NCBI GenBank assembly: GCA_024102725.1
Contig: JAGFJL010000045.1
Location: 1 to 48,493, forward strand
Length of the DNA: 48,493 nucleotides
Source: Nitrococcus mobilis
GTDB taxonomy: Bacteria > Pseudomonadota > Gammaproteobacteria > Nitrococcales > Nitrococcaceae
Direction of reading: 5' to 3'
Positions 9,682-17,627 of the stretch are shown here, piece after piece; the first letter of the stretch is position 1; each line of letters opens with the position of its first letter. A model generated the notes under the pieces. It did no database searches. It was not told where the DNA came from and was given only the letters and a program-made list of their open reading frames with translations. The translations under genes were made by a program, and so were the position numbers.

Positions 9682-12346
9682 GTCGAAAGGGGCCGGCCGG
9701 CTCATCCAGGCGACCGGCATTGCCTACGTGCGTTGCCTCTGCTGGCTGGTCGACCGCTCCCGCCGCACGGCAGGGTGGGTGCTCTTGGCCGCGGTGCTAT
9801 CGACCGCCGGTTTAGCGTATTTCGTCGCCAACCACTTCGCCATCAATCCCGATACCAGCGGTATGCTCTCACGCGATCTACCCTTCCAAAAATTGAACGC
9901 CGAGTTCAACCGCGCTTTCCCCAATCTGAGCCAGAACATTGTGGTGGTCGTCGACGGGCAAACCGGCGGACTTGCGCGGGAGGCTGCCGAGCGGTTGACA
10001 CACTGGTTCGAACAACACCCCGAGCTGTTCTCAGAGGTTTATCAACCCACGGCCGGGGAATTCTTCACTCAGAACGGCTTGCTGTATCTCGAGCTAACGG
10101 CGCTGGACGAGCTCAGCGATCGGCTCTCCGAAGCCCAGCCATTCCTGGCCCGACTGGCGCAGGACCCCAGTCTGCGAGGTCTGTTCACGCTGCTCGGCGA
10201 AGCACTCGATCACCAAGCCACCGATAGTGAATCACTGCCCGGCCTCGAAACGATTGTCCAAGAGCTCACCCGGACACTCAACGCGCTGTCGAGCGGTTCG
10301 TACTATCAGCTGTCCTGGGAACGCTTAATGTTCGGTGAGCCACGCGCTCAGCTGGAACGGCGGCAGCTGATCCTTGCCAAACCGCGACCACAAGCAAACG
10401 CCACCCAGCCCTTTCAGCATGCGATCAGCGCCACCCAGCAAGCCGTGCGCTCCCTAGGGCTGAGCCACGAACCCGGAGTGCGCGTGCGCCTCACCGGCGA
10501 GGCGGTGCTCGACAACGAGCAGCTCCAAACCGCCGCGAGCGGAATGACCTCCGCTGTTTTCCTGTCAATCGCGCTGATCATCATCTTGCTGCTGCTCGGC
10601 CTGCGTAATTGGCGATTCGTTCTGGCAACGCTCGTGACGTTGCTCGCCGGTCTGATCTGGACAACGGCCTTCGCCGTTGCCGTAGTCGGGCCGTTCAACG
10701 TCATCTCCCTTGCTTTCGCGGTATTGTTCGTCGGCATCGGCATCGATTTCGGCATCCAATTTTGCATGCGCTACCGTGAAGACTTCAGCTATACGCATAA
10801 TCTTCCAATGGCGCTGCGCCTATCGGCGCGCAACATGGGCGGAGCGCTGAGCCTGGCGGCGGTAGCCGCCGCCGCAAGCTTCTATTCGTTCGTACCGACC
10901 AGCTACGCCGGAATCATCGACCTTGGCATCATTGCCGGTACCAGCATGCTGATTGCGCTACTTGCCAATCTCACGCTGTTACCCGCCTTGCTCACACTGC
11001 TAGGGACTCATCCGAGCGCAGGCCCATTCAGGCAATGGCTAGGCTTCGCCCCGTTACTGCTTAAACGCAGCGCCTGGGGGATTACCGTCGGTGCCGTGCT
11101 GGCTGGCCTGGCCGCCATTCCTCTGGTAACGCAGGCCGATTTCGATTTCGACCCGATACGTTTGCAGGACCCGAATTCGGAAGCCGTCAGCGCCTTACGC
11201 TCGCTGCTGACCGAAAGCGAATACTCGCTCTACACCATTGAATTCATGCAGCCCAATCTTGCCGCTGCCCAGCAACTGGCCGCGCGTGTTGCCGCGCTGC
11301 AAGCTGTCGCACAAGCCGTAACGCTGGCGAGTTTCATCCCTGAAGACCAAGCGGATAAGCTTGCTAGAATTGAGCGTCTGACGGTTATCATTCCGCCGTA
11401 TACCCTCGCTCCGCCAACAACGGACAGCCCTCCCGATGCTACCGAGCTACACACCGCCTTGAATACCTTGCGCGCTCGCTTGGCTTATTGGCAGGTGCAC
11501 AGAGCAGCCGATTCAGCCGCCCCACTCACCGATCTACGCCAGGCGATCGATACCTACCAAACACGCTTTGGCGATAGCCCCGCAAACATCACGGAATTGC
11601 AGCGGCGCATCATGCGTACACTGCCCGCCGAGTTGGAGCGCCTCAGCCTAGCCCTGCAGGCGCAGGAGATCACGCTCGATAACCTTCCAGCCGAGCTGCG
11701 CGAGCGCTATCTTACCGCCGACGGCCGGGCCCGAGTGCAAGTTTTTTCGAGCTTGGATCTGAATCAAATCCCGCAGCTGCGCCGCTTCGTCAATCAAGTA
11801 CAGGCGGTCGCACCGCAGGCGATTGGCTTGCCGGTATTGCTGAAGGAGGGAGGTGACGCCGTAATCACGGCCTTTCGTCAAGCCTCCCTCATCGCCGTCG
11901 TCGCGATTCTAATCCTATTGCTGGTGGTCTTGCGCAACCCTTGGGATACATTACTGGCCCTCGCCCCATTGGTGCTCGCCGGGCTGTTGACCGTAGGCAG
12001 CATGGAAATCCTTGCGATTCCCTTCAATCTGGCCAACATCATCGTTCTGCCGCTGCTGGTCGGGCTGGGTGTCGCCTATGGCATCTACTTCGTGCTGCGC
12101 TGGCGCAGTGGCGAGCGTATCGGCCAAGTGCTGCTGAGCAGTACACCGAGCGCCATCTTGTTCAGTGCGCTGACCACCATGAGTTCCTTCGGTAGTCTGG
12201 CGCTCGCTTCCGATCCAGGGGTAGCGATCTTGGGCCGCACGCTGAGCATCGCACTCGGCTGGGTCCTGATTTGCACCCTGATCGTGCTGCCGGCGGTGCT
12301 GATGCTTGTCTCGCCACATCGCTATGGCGGCAGCGGCAAGCGCTGA
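9668..12346 (+). CDS. hpnN: Hopanoid RND transporter HpnN
   Basis: About 892 residues from the GTG at 9668. This RND/MMPL-family exporter moves hopanoids from the inner to the outer membrane. It has the two-fold RND layout: one N-terminal membrane helix, a periplasmic domain, about five membrane helices (around ALIIILLLLGLRNW to LANLTLLPALLTLLG), then a second copy of the same plan that ends in a hydrophobic block. The motif VLFVGIGIDFGIQFCMRYRE and its second-half partner VGLGVAYGIYFVLRWR are characteristic. The start was placed inside the end of hpnK (14-base overlap); an upstream TTG at 9623 is in frame but deeper in hpnK. Confidence 0.9.
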   Translation: MTSDKSKGAGRLIQATGIAYVRCLCWLVDRSRRTAGWVLLAAVLSTAGLAYFVANHFAINPDTSGMLSRDLPFQKLNAEFNRAFPNLSQNIVVVVDGQTGGLAREAAERLTHWFEQHPELFSEVYQPTAGEFFTQNGLLYLELTALDELSDRLSEAQPFLARLAQDPSLRGLFTLLGEALDHQATDSESLPGLETIVQELTRTLNALSSGSYYQLSWERLMFGEPRAQLERRQLILAKPRPQANATQPFQHAISATQQAVRSLGLSHEPGVRVRLTGEAVLDNEQLQTAASGMTSAVFLSIALIIILLLLGLRNWRFVLATLVTLLAGLIWTTAFAVAVVGPFNVISLAFAVLFVGIGIDFGIQFCMRYREDFSYTHNLPMALRLSARNMGGALSLAAVAAAASFYSFVPTSYAGIIDLGIIAGTSMLIALLANLTLLPALLTLLGTHPSAGPFRQWLGFAPLLLKRSAWGITVGAVLAGLAAIPLVTQADFDFDPIRLQDPNSEAVSALRSLLTESEYSLYTIEFMQPNLAAAQQLAARVAALQAVAQAVTLASFIPEDQADKLARIERLTVIIPPYTLAPPTTDSPPDATELHTALNTLRARLAYWQVHRAADSAAPLTDLRQAIDTYQTRFGDSPANITELQRRIMRTLPAELERLSLALQAQEITLDNLPAELRERYLTADGRARVQVFSSLDLNQIPQLRRFVNQVQAVAPQAIGLPVLLKEGGDAVITAFRQASLIAVVAILILLLVVLRNPWDTLLALAPLVLAGLLTVGSMEILAIPFNLANIIVLPLLVGLGVAYGIYFVLRWRSGERIGQVLLSSTPSAILFSALTTMSSFGSLALASDPGVAILGRTLSIALGWVLICTLIVLPAVLMLVSPHRYGGSGKR

Positions 12347-12409
12347 TACCGGCTTCACCCTTTCCGGGACATGCCGCGATCATCGACAATACTCCTGCGC
12401 GCGACCGCG

Positions 12410-12444
12410 TTGCTTTGTAATGTTATGCTTACGTTTTTTATAGT
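12410..12444 (+). promoter_or_regulatory. Predicted sigma-70 promoter of the flavin reductase gene
   Basis: TTGTAA at 12415-12420 and TATAGT at 12439-12444 are 18 bases apart, about 20 bases before the ATG. An alternative -10 (TATGCT) lies at 12424-12429. The promoter suggests the gene is transcribed separately from hpnN. Confidence 0.45.
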
Positions 12445-12464
12445 TTGAGGCGGCATACACGCGC

Positions 12465-13202
12465 ATGGCACAGAAACAGTTCCAGCTCGTTCTACAAGCA
12501 GCTCGCATGATCACTCCACGCGTGCGCGAGATGACCTTCGTACGCGAAGACCGCAGCCCGCTGGACTACACACCGGGGCAGTTCATCACGCTGTTCATCG
12601 AGTCCGGCGGCGAACGGCTGCGGCGCAGCTACAGCATCGCCAGCATCCGGGGTAACGAGCCGGACGAGATACGCATCGCCGCGACCTATGTGGAAGGCGG
12701 TCGCGCTACGGCGCGATTGTTCAAAATAGAGCCCGGCGAGCGTATCCAAGCCATGGGGCCCTTCGGCCGCCTGGTACTGCGTGAAGACCCGCCGGGTCGG
12801 TATCTGCTGGTAGCCACCGGCACGGGGGTCACCCCTTACCGGGCGATGCTGCCGGAGCTCGAGCGGCGCATCGATTTGGAGGGTTTCCACGTCGAGCTGT
12901 TGCTCGGTGTACGCGGCCCGGAGGAACTGCTCTATGGCGATGAATTCGCCGCGTTCGCGAACCAATGCAACGCGTTCACTTTTCGCGCCTGTTACAGCCG
13001 CGAAATGCCGGAACGGGCCGGCGAGTTCGAGCACAGCGGCTATGTGCAAGGAATATTACCGAGCATGGCGCTCAACCCGGAACGTGATATCGTCTATCTT
13101 TGCGGCAACCCGACCATGATCGACGAAGCGACCGCCTTTTTGACCGAGAACGGGTTTTCGATGCGCAACGTGCGGCGGGAGAAATACGTCTCGTCGAATT
13201 GA
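12465..13202 (+). CDS. Ferredoxin/flavodoxin--NAD(P)H reductase family protein
   Basis: A 245-residue flavoenzyme that would pass electrons between NAD(P)H and a ferredoxin or flavodoxin. The FAD-binding beta barrel carries RRSYSIAS (residues 53-60) and the GxxxS-like segment that follows it. The nucleotide domain carries GTGVTPYRAM (119-128) and the NADP-end motif YLCGNPTMI. No iron-sulfur domain is attached, so it resembles Fpr rather than multi-domain oxygenase reductases. An electron acceptor could be the FdxA ferredoxin encoded near the right end, but nothing here proves that. The gene has its own predicted promoter. Confidence 0.8.
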   Translation: MAQKQFQLVLQAARMITPRVREMTFVREDRSPLDYTPGQFITLFIESGGERLRRSYSIASIRGNEPDEIRIAATYVEGGRATARLFKIEPGERIQAMGPFGRLVLREDPPGRYLLVATGTGVTPYRAMLPELERRIDLEGFHVELLLGVRGPEELLYGDEFAAFANQCNAFTFRACYSREMPERAGEFEHSGYVQGILPSMALNPERDIVYLCGNPTMIDEATAFLTENGFSMRNVRREKYVSSN

Positions 13203-13396
13203 TCATCGTTGTTACATTCTCTGCCGCATCGGGCGCTCGCTTGAAAAAGCGCTCCGTGGCCGCGTATCAACCTGTATGTGGATGTTTTTCCTCTTCTTTT
13301 TCGCGCCATCGCGCGGGGATATCCGTTGAACGGCCGTCACCTTGTGCTGCCCCCTGCATCGACTCATCCATATAGCCCGAGCGCCGGATCCGGAGT

Positions 13397-13864
13397 TCAG
13401 CTCAAACCATGGCTGCCCGCTACAGCGCCGGCGATGGTCACAAGCGCCAGGATAAGTAACGCCACGTGCAGATAGTGCATCCGGGCGAGTCGCCGCGCCA
13501 TATCCCTCTGCGGTGATCCGAACATGACACGCCGGAGCACCCCGAGCGGACCCAACACGAAGAGCATGAGAAAAAACAATATCCATAGGGCAAGCATGGC
13601 ATGCAGCCACCAAAAACCGGGATCATCGAGCGCCTGCCAAAGCTCGAGCCGGTAAAGCATCCAGGCGCCGGAGACACCCACCAACACAAGTGCGCCGCGC
13701 ACCTGAGGCGCAAAGCGGCTCTCGATTGCACGAAAGCCCTCCAGCGCGCGCGCTGGATCGCGGCGTAGCTGCGGCAACAGTACCGTGCTGACGAAGGCCA
13801 GTCCGCCAATCCACCAGACCACCCCAAGCACATGTACGCTCACCGCAATCGCCATCTCTGGCAT
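13397..13864 (-). CDS. CopD-like integral membrane protein
   Basis: 155 residues from the ATG at 13864, which has GAGGAG 9 bases upstream. Four hydrophobic segments carry conserved-looking His residues (SVHVLGVVWWIGG, WWLHAMLALW, RMHYLHVALL), a layout seen in CopD-domain and other small heme-b or copper-related membrane proteins. The function is not known. About 70 bases upstream of the start lies a perfect FNR/Anr box (see the 42-bp palindrome), placed so that a class II FNR-activated promoter would work. A role in low-oxygen respiration is therefore plausible but inferred. Confidence 0.7.
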   Translation of the reverse strand: MPEMAIAVSVHVLGVVWWIGGLAFVSTVLLPQLRRDPARALEGFRAIESRFAPQVRGALVLVGVSGAWMLYRLELWQALDDPGFWWLHAMLALWILFFLMLFVLGPLGVLRRVMFGSPQRDMARRLARMHYLHVALLILALVTIAGAVAGSHGLS

Positions 13865-13900
13865 ATCGAAGCACTCCTCGGCTGCTTGCTCCCCGCTTAC

Positions 13901-13906
13901 AGTACA
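13901..13906 (-). promoter_or_regulatory. Possible -10 element of an FNR-dependent promoter
   Basis: Read on the minus strand this is TGTACT, four of six matches to TATAAT. With a transcription start near 13894 the FNR box centre (13935.5) would sit at -41.5, the classic class II position, giving a 30-base leader before the CopD-like gene. This is geometry plus a weak hexamer, not proof. Confidence 0.35.
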
Positions 13907-13914
13907 GCCGTTCT

Positions 13915-13956
13915 TCAGGGCAGTTGCCTTGATCCGGATCAAGGCAACTGCCCTGA
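13915..13956. promoter_or_regulatory. 42-bp perfect palindrome centred on a perfect FNR/Anr box
   Basis: Each 21-base half is the exact reverse complement of the other. The centre, 13929-13942, reads TTGATCCGGATCAA and matches the FNR/Anr consensus TTGAT-N4-ATCAA in every defined position. The arms add 14 further perfectly paired bases on each side, far more than FNR needs. It stands between the divergent CopD-like and TrmB-type genes. It may be an FNR operator extended by a second dimeric protein site, or a cruciform-forming repeat. Confidence 0.75.
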
Positions 13957-14021
13957 CCGTACAAGGCCGATCATACGAATAGCACGGCCGAATACGCCGC
14001 TGGCAACCGTCAAGGGTTACG

Positions 14022-14049
14022 TTGATTCCCCGCTCAGATGTTTTATAGT
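14022..14049 (+). promoter_or_regulatory. Predicted promoter of the TrmB-type regulator
   Basis: TTGATT at 14022-14027 and TATAGT at 14044-14049 are 16 bases apart. The expected transcription start (about 14056) lies downstream of the ATG at 14038 and upstream of the ATG at 14080, which decides the start codon used here. Confidence 0.5.
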
Positions 14050-14070
14050 AGTTCCAATAGTAACTACTAT
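14045..14070. promoter_or_regulatory. Inverted repeat over the -10 region, likely autoregulatory operator
   Basis: ATAGTAGTT and AACTACTAT are perfect 9-base arms with an 8-base spacer. The left arm covers the -10 hexamer and the repeat covers the predicted start of transcription, so a bound dimer would block the polymerase. Autorepression by the TrmB-type product is the simplest reading. Confidence 0.55.
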
Positions 14071-14079
14071 GAATACGGT

Positions 14080-14931
14080 ATGGAGATTGCGATCGCCTTG
14101 CAGAAACTGGGATTCAGCGAATACGAGGCGCGCGCCTATGTAGCGCTGGTGCGCGGCGGGTCACTGAACGGTTACGAAACGGCGCGGGATGCGGGCTTGC
14201 CGCGTGCCAATATCTACCCGGTATTGGAAAAACTGGTGTTGCGTGGCGCGGCACGGCGCTTTGAAACACGCGATGGGAATCGCTACGCCGCCACACCACC
14301 CGAGCGCTTGCTCAAGCACATCGAAACCGCCCAACGGCGCACGCTCGCGAGCGCACGTCAGGCGCTGGCCACGCTTAGAGCGCCTGCCGAAGTGCCGGCG
14401 ATTTTCAATCTATCGGGGCGCGACGAGTTCTTGTCGCAGGCCGGATTCTTGATCGAATCGGCCCGCACGACCTTGCTGGTTGCCATTCAGCCGCCGGAAG
14501 CGACCGCGTTGGCGGCAATGTTGGATGAAGCCCGCACCCGCGGCGTCGTCATTACCACGCTGTGTATGGAAAGCTGTCCCGCTGAGTGCGGCGGCTGCCA
14601 GGGGGATATCTACCGCTACAACCTCGTACCACCGGGCGCAGCTCGCTGGTGCCTGTTAGTGGCCGACGCCACACGCATGTTGGCGGTTGCGGTTTGCGAG
14701 ACGGAGGTGAATGCGGTGCTGACCGAGCAGCCACTGATCGTGGAGTTGGCGAGCGCCTATATTCGCCAGTCGCTGGCGCTCGCCACTCTGGGCGGTGCGT
14801 TCGGCGAGTGCTTCGAGGGGCTGCTTTCTGTCGAAGCCCGACGCATTCTCGATTCTTTGTATCCCGAAAACGGGTTTTTGGCATACATCAAGCGCATAGC
14901 ACAGGAATCCGATTGGCAAGCTGACGACTAG
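14080..14931 (+). CDS. TrmB-family transcriptional regulator with a cysteine cluster
   Basis: 283 residues from the ATG at 14080. The N-terminal winged helix is typical of TrmB (ALQKLGFSEYEARAYVALVRGG, then LPRANIYPVLEKLVLRGAA). The C-terminal part resembles the TrmB/PLDc-like effector domain. Residues 162-173 hold four cysteines in the pattern C-x3-C-x3-C-x2-C (CMESCPAECGGC), followed by GDIYRYNL. Such a cluster could bind a metal or an iron-sulfur centre; that is inference. Sugar-sensing TrmB proteins are mostly archaeal, but bacterial relatives exist. The frame is open from an ATG at 14038, but that codon lies before the predicted -10. The stop is a TAG formed at the edge of a MITE-like element. 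Confidence 0.8.
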   Translation: MEIAIALQKLGFSEYEARAYVALVRGGSLNGYETARDAGLPRANIYPVLEKLVLRGAARRFETRDGNRYAATPPERLLKHIETAQRRTLASARQALATLRAPAEVPAIFNLSGRDEFLSQAGFLIESARTTLLVAIQPPEATALAAMLDEARTRGVVITTLCMESCPAECGGCQGDIYRYNLVPPGAARWCLLVADATRMLAVAVCETEVNAVLTEQPLIVELASAYIRQSLALATLGGAFGECFEGLLSVEARRILDSLYPENGFLAYIKRIAQESDWQADD

Positions 14932-15091
14932 CCTAGAAGTTTCATGAATCCGCGCGATGATCGCGCAGCAAATTGGATTCACAGGAGTTTTTGTGAAGGA
15001 GCGGCGTATCGGTGACTACGTCCGACTGAGCAAAATCTTCTGTGGATTCAAGGGGCAAGCGAGGGCGTGTGCGATTCATGAAATTTCCGGG
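14932..15091. mobile_element. MITE-like element (160 bp) with inverted ends and CTAG flanks
   Basis: The first 19 bases (from 14932) and the reverse complement of the last 19 (ending 15091) agree at 16 positions, including an uninterrupted 11-base core TTTCATGAATC. The element is flanked on both sides by CTAG (14928-14931 and 15092-15095), consistent with a 4-base target duplication. It has no coding capacity and contains a small hairpin (GCGCGAT-g-ATCGCGC). The stop codons of both convergent genes (TAG at 14929-14931 and, on the other strand, 15092-15094) lie in the flanking CTAG copies. No parent transposase is identified. Confidence 0.65.
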
Positions 15092-16549
15092 CTAGAGCCG
15101 TTTACTGAGAAACTGCTTACGCTCGTCCGGGTCTTCGATGTGCACCGCGAGAAGCTCATAGAGGTGTCGCAGATTGGCGGCTTTGCTCGCAGAGCGCTTT
15201 ACCAGATACGATGCCAGAGGGCCGATATAGGTCGCCAACTGATCCGTGACAGTGGCCAGCTCCTCTAAACTCACACCGGCCGCACCACTCTGCCCCACCC
15301 GGCGGCGGATACCCTGTGCAGACGAGCCCGGCGTACCCTCGGCCTGGCTGGGGGTGGGCTCGCCCATGCGCAAACTCCCGCCTTCCCGAGCGGCCGCGAG
15401 CATACTCAGCCAGCGCACCCCTTTGTGCTCGACACCCCGCATGAACGCTTTGCGCTCGATCTCGCTGGGGATGTGCTTGGTGAGTTTCTCGATGAGCTCA
15501 TCCAGCGTTCTGGATTTTGCGGCGGTTGCCATAATCAGTCGCGACGAAACTGGACCGAGATAACTTGCCAGCTCATCGTTGAGCAGATTCGCCGCCTGCG
15601 GCGTCAGGTAATGCGAAGGGTTACTGGCCGGAGTGACCGCAGCAGTGGCAACCGGCTGTTTGGCGCGCTGCTGGGCAACCCAGCGTTTCGTCTTTACAAC
15701 CGTATTCGCCAGCTCATCCACCGGCGACTCATAAACCGCATGGGGCGCCAAAATAGCCTTGAGCTGGCAGATGAATTCCTGCGCGCTCTGGAAGCGATCC
15801 TCCGGGTGCGGGGCAAGCGCCGTTGCCAGAAGCTCTCGAAATTGCATCTGCTCGGCCACCGCCAACTCGGACGGCATCGGCACGGCCGCGAGGTCGGGCG
15901 TACCACCACCGCCTTGTATCGGACGTTTGCCACTGACCAGCCTCAGCAACACCATACCCACCGCATACAGATCGGTGCGGGCGTCGGTGGGCAACCCCCT
16001 TCTCGCCTCAGGGGACATATAGATCGGCGTACCGATAATATCGCCGGGTGCAGTCAACTCGGAGGTCTCGAGTTTGGCAATGCCGAAGTCAGCCACTTTA
16101 ACCAACCCGCTCTCCAGCAGGAGAATATTTGCCGGTTTGATATCGCGGTGGATCACTCCGCATTTGTGGGCATAATCGAGCGCTGCCAGCGTCTGCAGAA
16201 TGATGTCGGCGCTCTGACGCAGCGGCAGTATCTGCTCCGCCTTCAAAAACGAATGCAGATCCAAGCCCTCGACGTACTCCATCACGATGTAGGGCGAATC
16301 CTCGTTGATGCCGTAGTCGAACACGGTTACGATGTTAAGGTGTACACAGCGCGCCGCCGCGCGGGCCTCTTGCTTGAAGCGCTGTATGAGATCGGAGCCG
16401 GCGTTCTGGGCCGCCAAATAAGGATGCATGACCTTGATTGCCACGATGCGATCGATATCCCGATCGTAGCCTTTGTAGACCATGCCCATGCCGCCTTGAC
16501 CAATGACGGCTTGGAGTTCGTACTTCCCCACCTTGTCGGGTACCATCAT
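15092..16549 (-). CDS. Soluble Hanks-type serine/threonine protein kinase
   Basis: 485 residues. The kinase domain (about 9-265) has the Gly loop IGQGGMGMVYKG, the ATP Lys K39 (VAIK), the catalytic H134-R135-D136 with K138 and N141, D154-F-G, and the activation-segment end GTPIYMSPE. All catalytic residues expected in an active kinase are present. Unlike PknB or PrkC it has no membrane helix and no PASTA repeats. Instead two similar modules of about 50 residues follow (about 321-372 and 431-485), sharing the pattern LAxYxGPxxSxL and an acidic helix end. It lies downstream of a HAMP sensor and a lipoprotein on the same strand. The start may be the second ATG (16546). Confidence 0.88.
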   Translation of the reverse strand: MMVPDKVGKYELQAVIGQGGMGMVYKGYDRDIDRIVAIKVMHPYLAAQNAGSDLIQRFKQEARAAARCVHLNIVTVFDYGINEDSPYIVMEYVEGLDLHSFLKAEQILPLRQSADIILQTLAALDYAHKCGVIHRDIKPANILLLESGLVKVADFGIAKLETSELTAPGDIIGTPIYMSPEARRGLPTDARTDLYAVGMVLLRLVSGKRPIQGGGGTPDLAAVPMPSELAVAEQMQFRELLATALAPHPEDRFQSAQEFICQLKAILAPHAVYESPVDELANTVVKTKRWVAQQRAKQPVATAAVTPASNPSHYLTPQAANLLNDELASYLGPVSSRLIMATAAKSRTLDELIEKLTKHIPSEIERKAFMRGVEHKGVRWLSMLAAAREGGSLRMGEPTPSQAEGTPGSSAQGIRRRVGQSGAAGVSLEELATVTDQLATYIGPLASYLVKRSASKAANLRHLYELLAVHIEDPDERKQFLSKRL

Positions 16550-16594
16550 CTCTTCCGGTCGATGTCAGCCGTTGAGTCACCCTCTAGGCTTCTC

Positions 16595-16632
16595 GGCCTC
16601 GCCCCCAAAAAAAGCTCCCACCCCCCGAGGCC
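16595..16632 (-). other. Inverted repeat upstream of the kinase gene
   Basis: Perfect 7-base arms (GGCCTCG and CGAGGCC) bracket a 24-base C/A-rich loop in the 166-base gap between the sensor and kinase genes. On the transcribed minus strand the loop contains a run of seven T. It could act as a partial terminator or processing site between the two genes. Confidence 0.3.
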
Positions 16633-16715
16633 GTTCCACCACCCCGTTGCTGGGCAAGAAAAGCGATTCACGCGGCCTACCCTCGCCGCACCGTTTTGCA
16701 ACGGCAACGCCAAGC

Positions 16716-17598
16716 TCAGCTATCGGTTTCGTCCAGCATTTTAACGGCGTTGGCCAGGCTGCGATGCATTCGGTTAAAGGACCGGCCTAGCTGCGCGATT
16801 TCATCCTTGCCGCTCACCTCCAGCTCAGCGACATTCAATGCCCCCATGCTGATCTCGGAGGCTTTGCGGGACATCACTTTCACCGGGCGGATAATCACGA
16901 ATTCCAGCATGATGTTCAGCAAAATCGCGACCAGCAGAAAAACCACCACCAGCGCACCGATGAATACGAAGAACGTATTTTTAGCCCTCTCAAGAGGTAC
17001 CGACATGGGCACCGTAACAATCTGCGCACCGACGACCTCGCCTTGCTTCCAGCCGAACCCGTTGGCCGAACCGTAGCTGTCGATCATCGTCGGCGGCGCC
17101 GTCGACGGCGCACCATGGCAGGTCAAACAGGCCGGGTTGGTGATCTTGATGGGGCGGCTCAGGTACATGGCCGGACCGGTCGCCGTGGAACGTACACCGA
17201 TGAGTTCCTTTTCCTCGTTGTTATTGCGGTACCAATTGACGATATCCGCCTCCCACGCGGTCGCCCGATCCACCGGATTGGTCGGATTCAAGGTGGCCTC
17301 TCGGTAGCTGTAATCCGGGTATTTTTTCTGTAGCTGCTCGATGTATTTGCGCGCCGAGTAGGCCGGCACGGTCTGCGGCCGGAATGCGCGCTTTTGCTGC
17401 AGCGCCAGCAAAGGTCGAATTTCCTCTACCGTGTACTGCACTCACCGACAGTGCGCTTTGCAACATGATGCGGGCGGCATCGAGCACCTCGTCTTTGGCT
17501 TTCTGTTCGAGAAAGCGATAGCTGAAAAGCGACGCCAAACCGATCCCGACCAGCATGGCAAAGCTCAATACCAGATTGAATTTAAATCGCAGGCTCAT
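16716..17598 (-). pseudogene. Frameshifted heme-type (DUF3365/Tll0287-like) HAMP sensor
   Basis: Two frames together give a membrane sensor of about 290 residues. Part one (17598 to about 17440) has a membrane helix (FNLVLSFAMLVGIGLASLFSYRFL) and ends near ALSVS. Part two continues in another frame from a GTG at 17441 (QYTVEEIRPLLA). It carries the sensor domain with the heme-binding motif CLTCH, a second membrane helix (FFVFIGALVVVFLLVAILLNI) and a HAMP domain, then stops with no output domain. One extra base, or two missing ones, near 17440 breaks the gene. Either the gene is decaying or the sequence has an error there. It lies between a lipoprotein and the Ser/Thr kinase and would be the sensing partner. 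Confidence 0.75.
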
Positions 17599-17627
17599 GG
17601 GTCGTACGTCACTCCCTCAAGGTCGGA

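Noticed and set aside
15425..16744. Long open frame (439 codons) on the plus strand opposite the Ser/Thr kinase
   Set aside because: It is the antisense shadow of a clear kinase gene in GC-rich DNA; its product is Arg/Gln/His-rich with no family signature.
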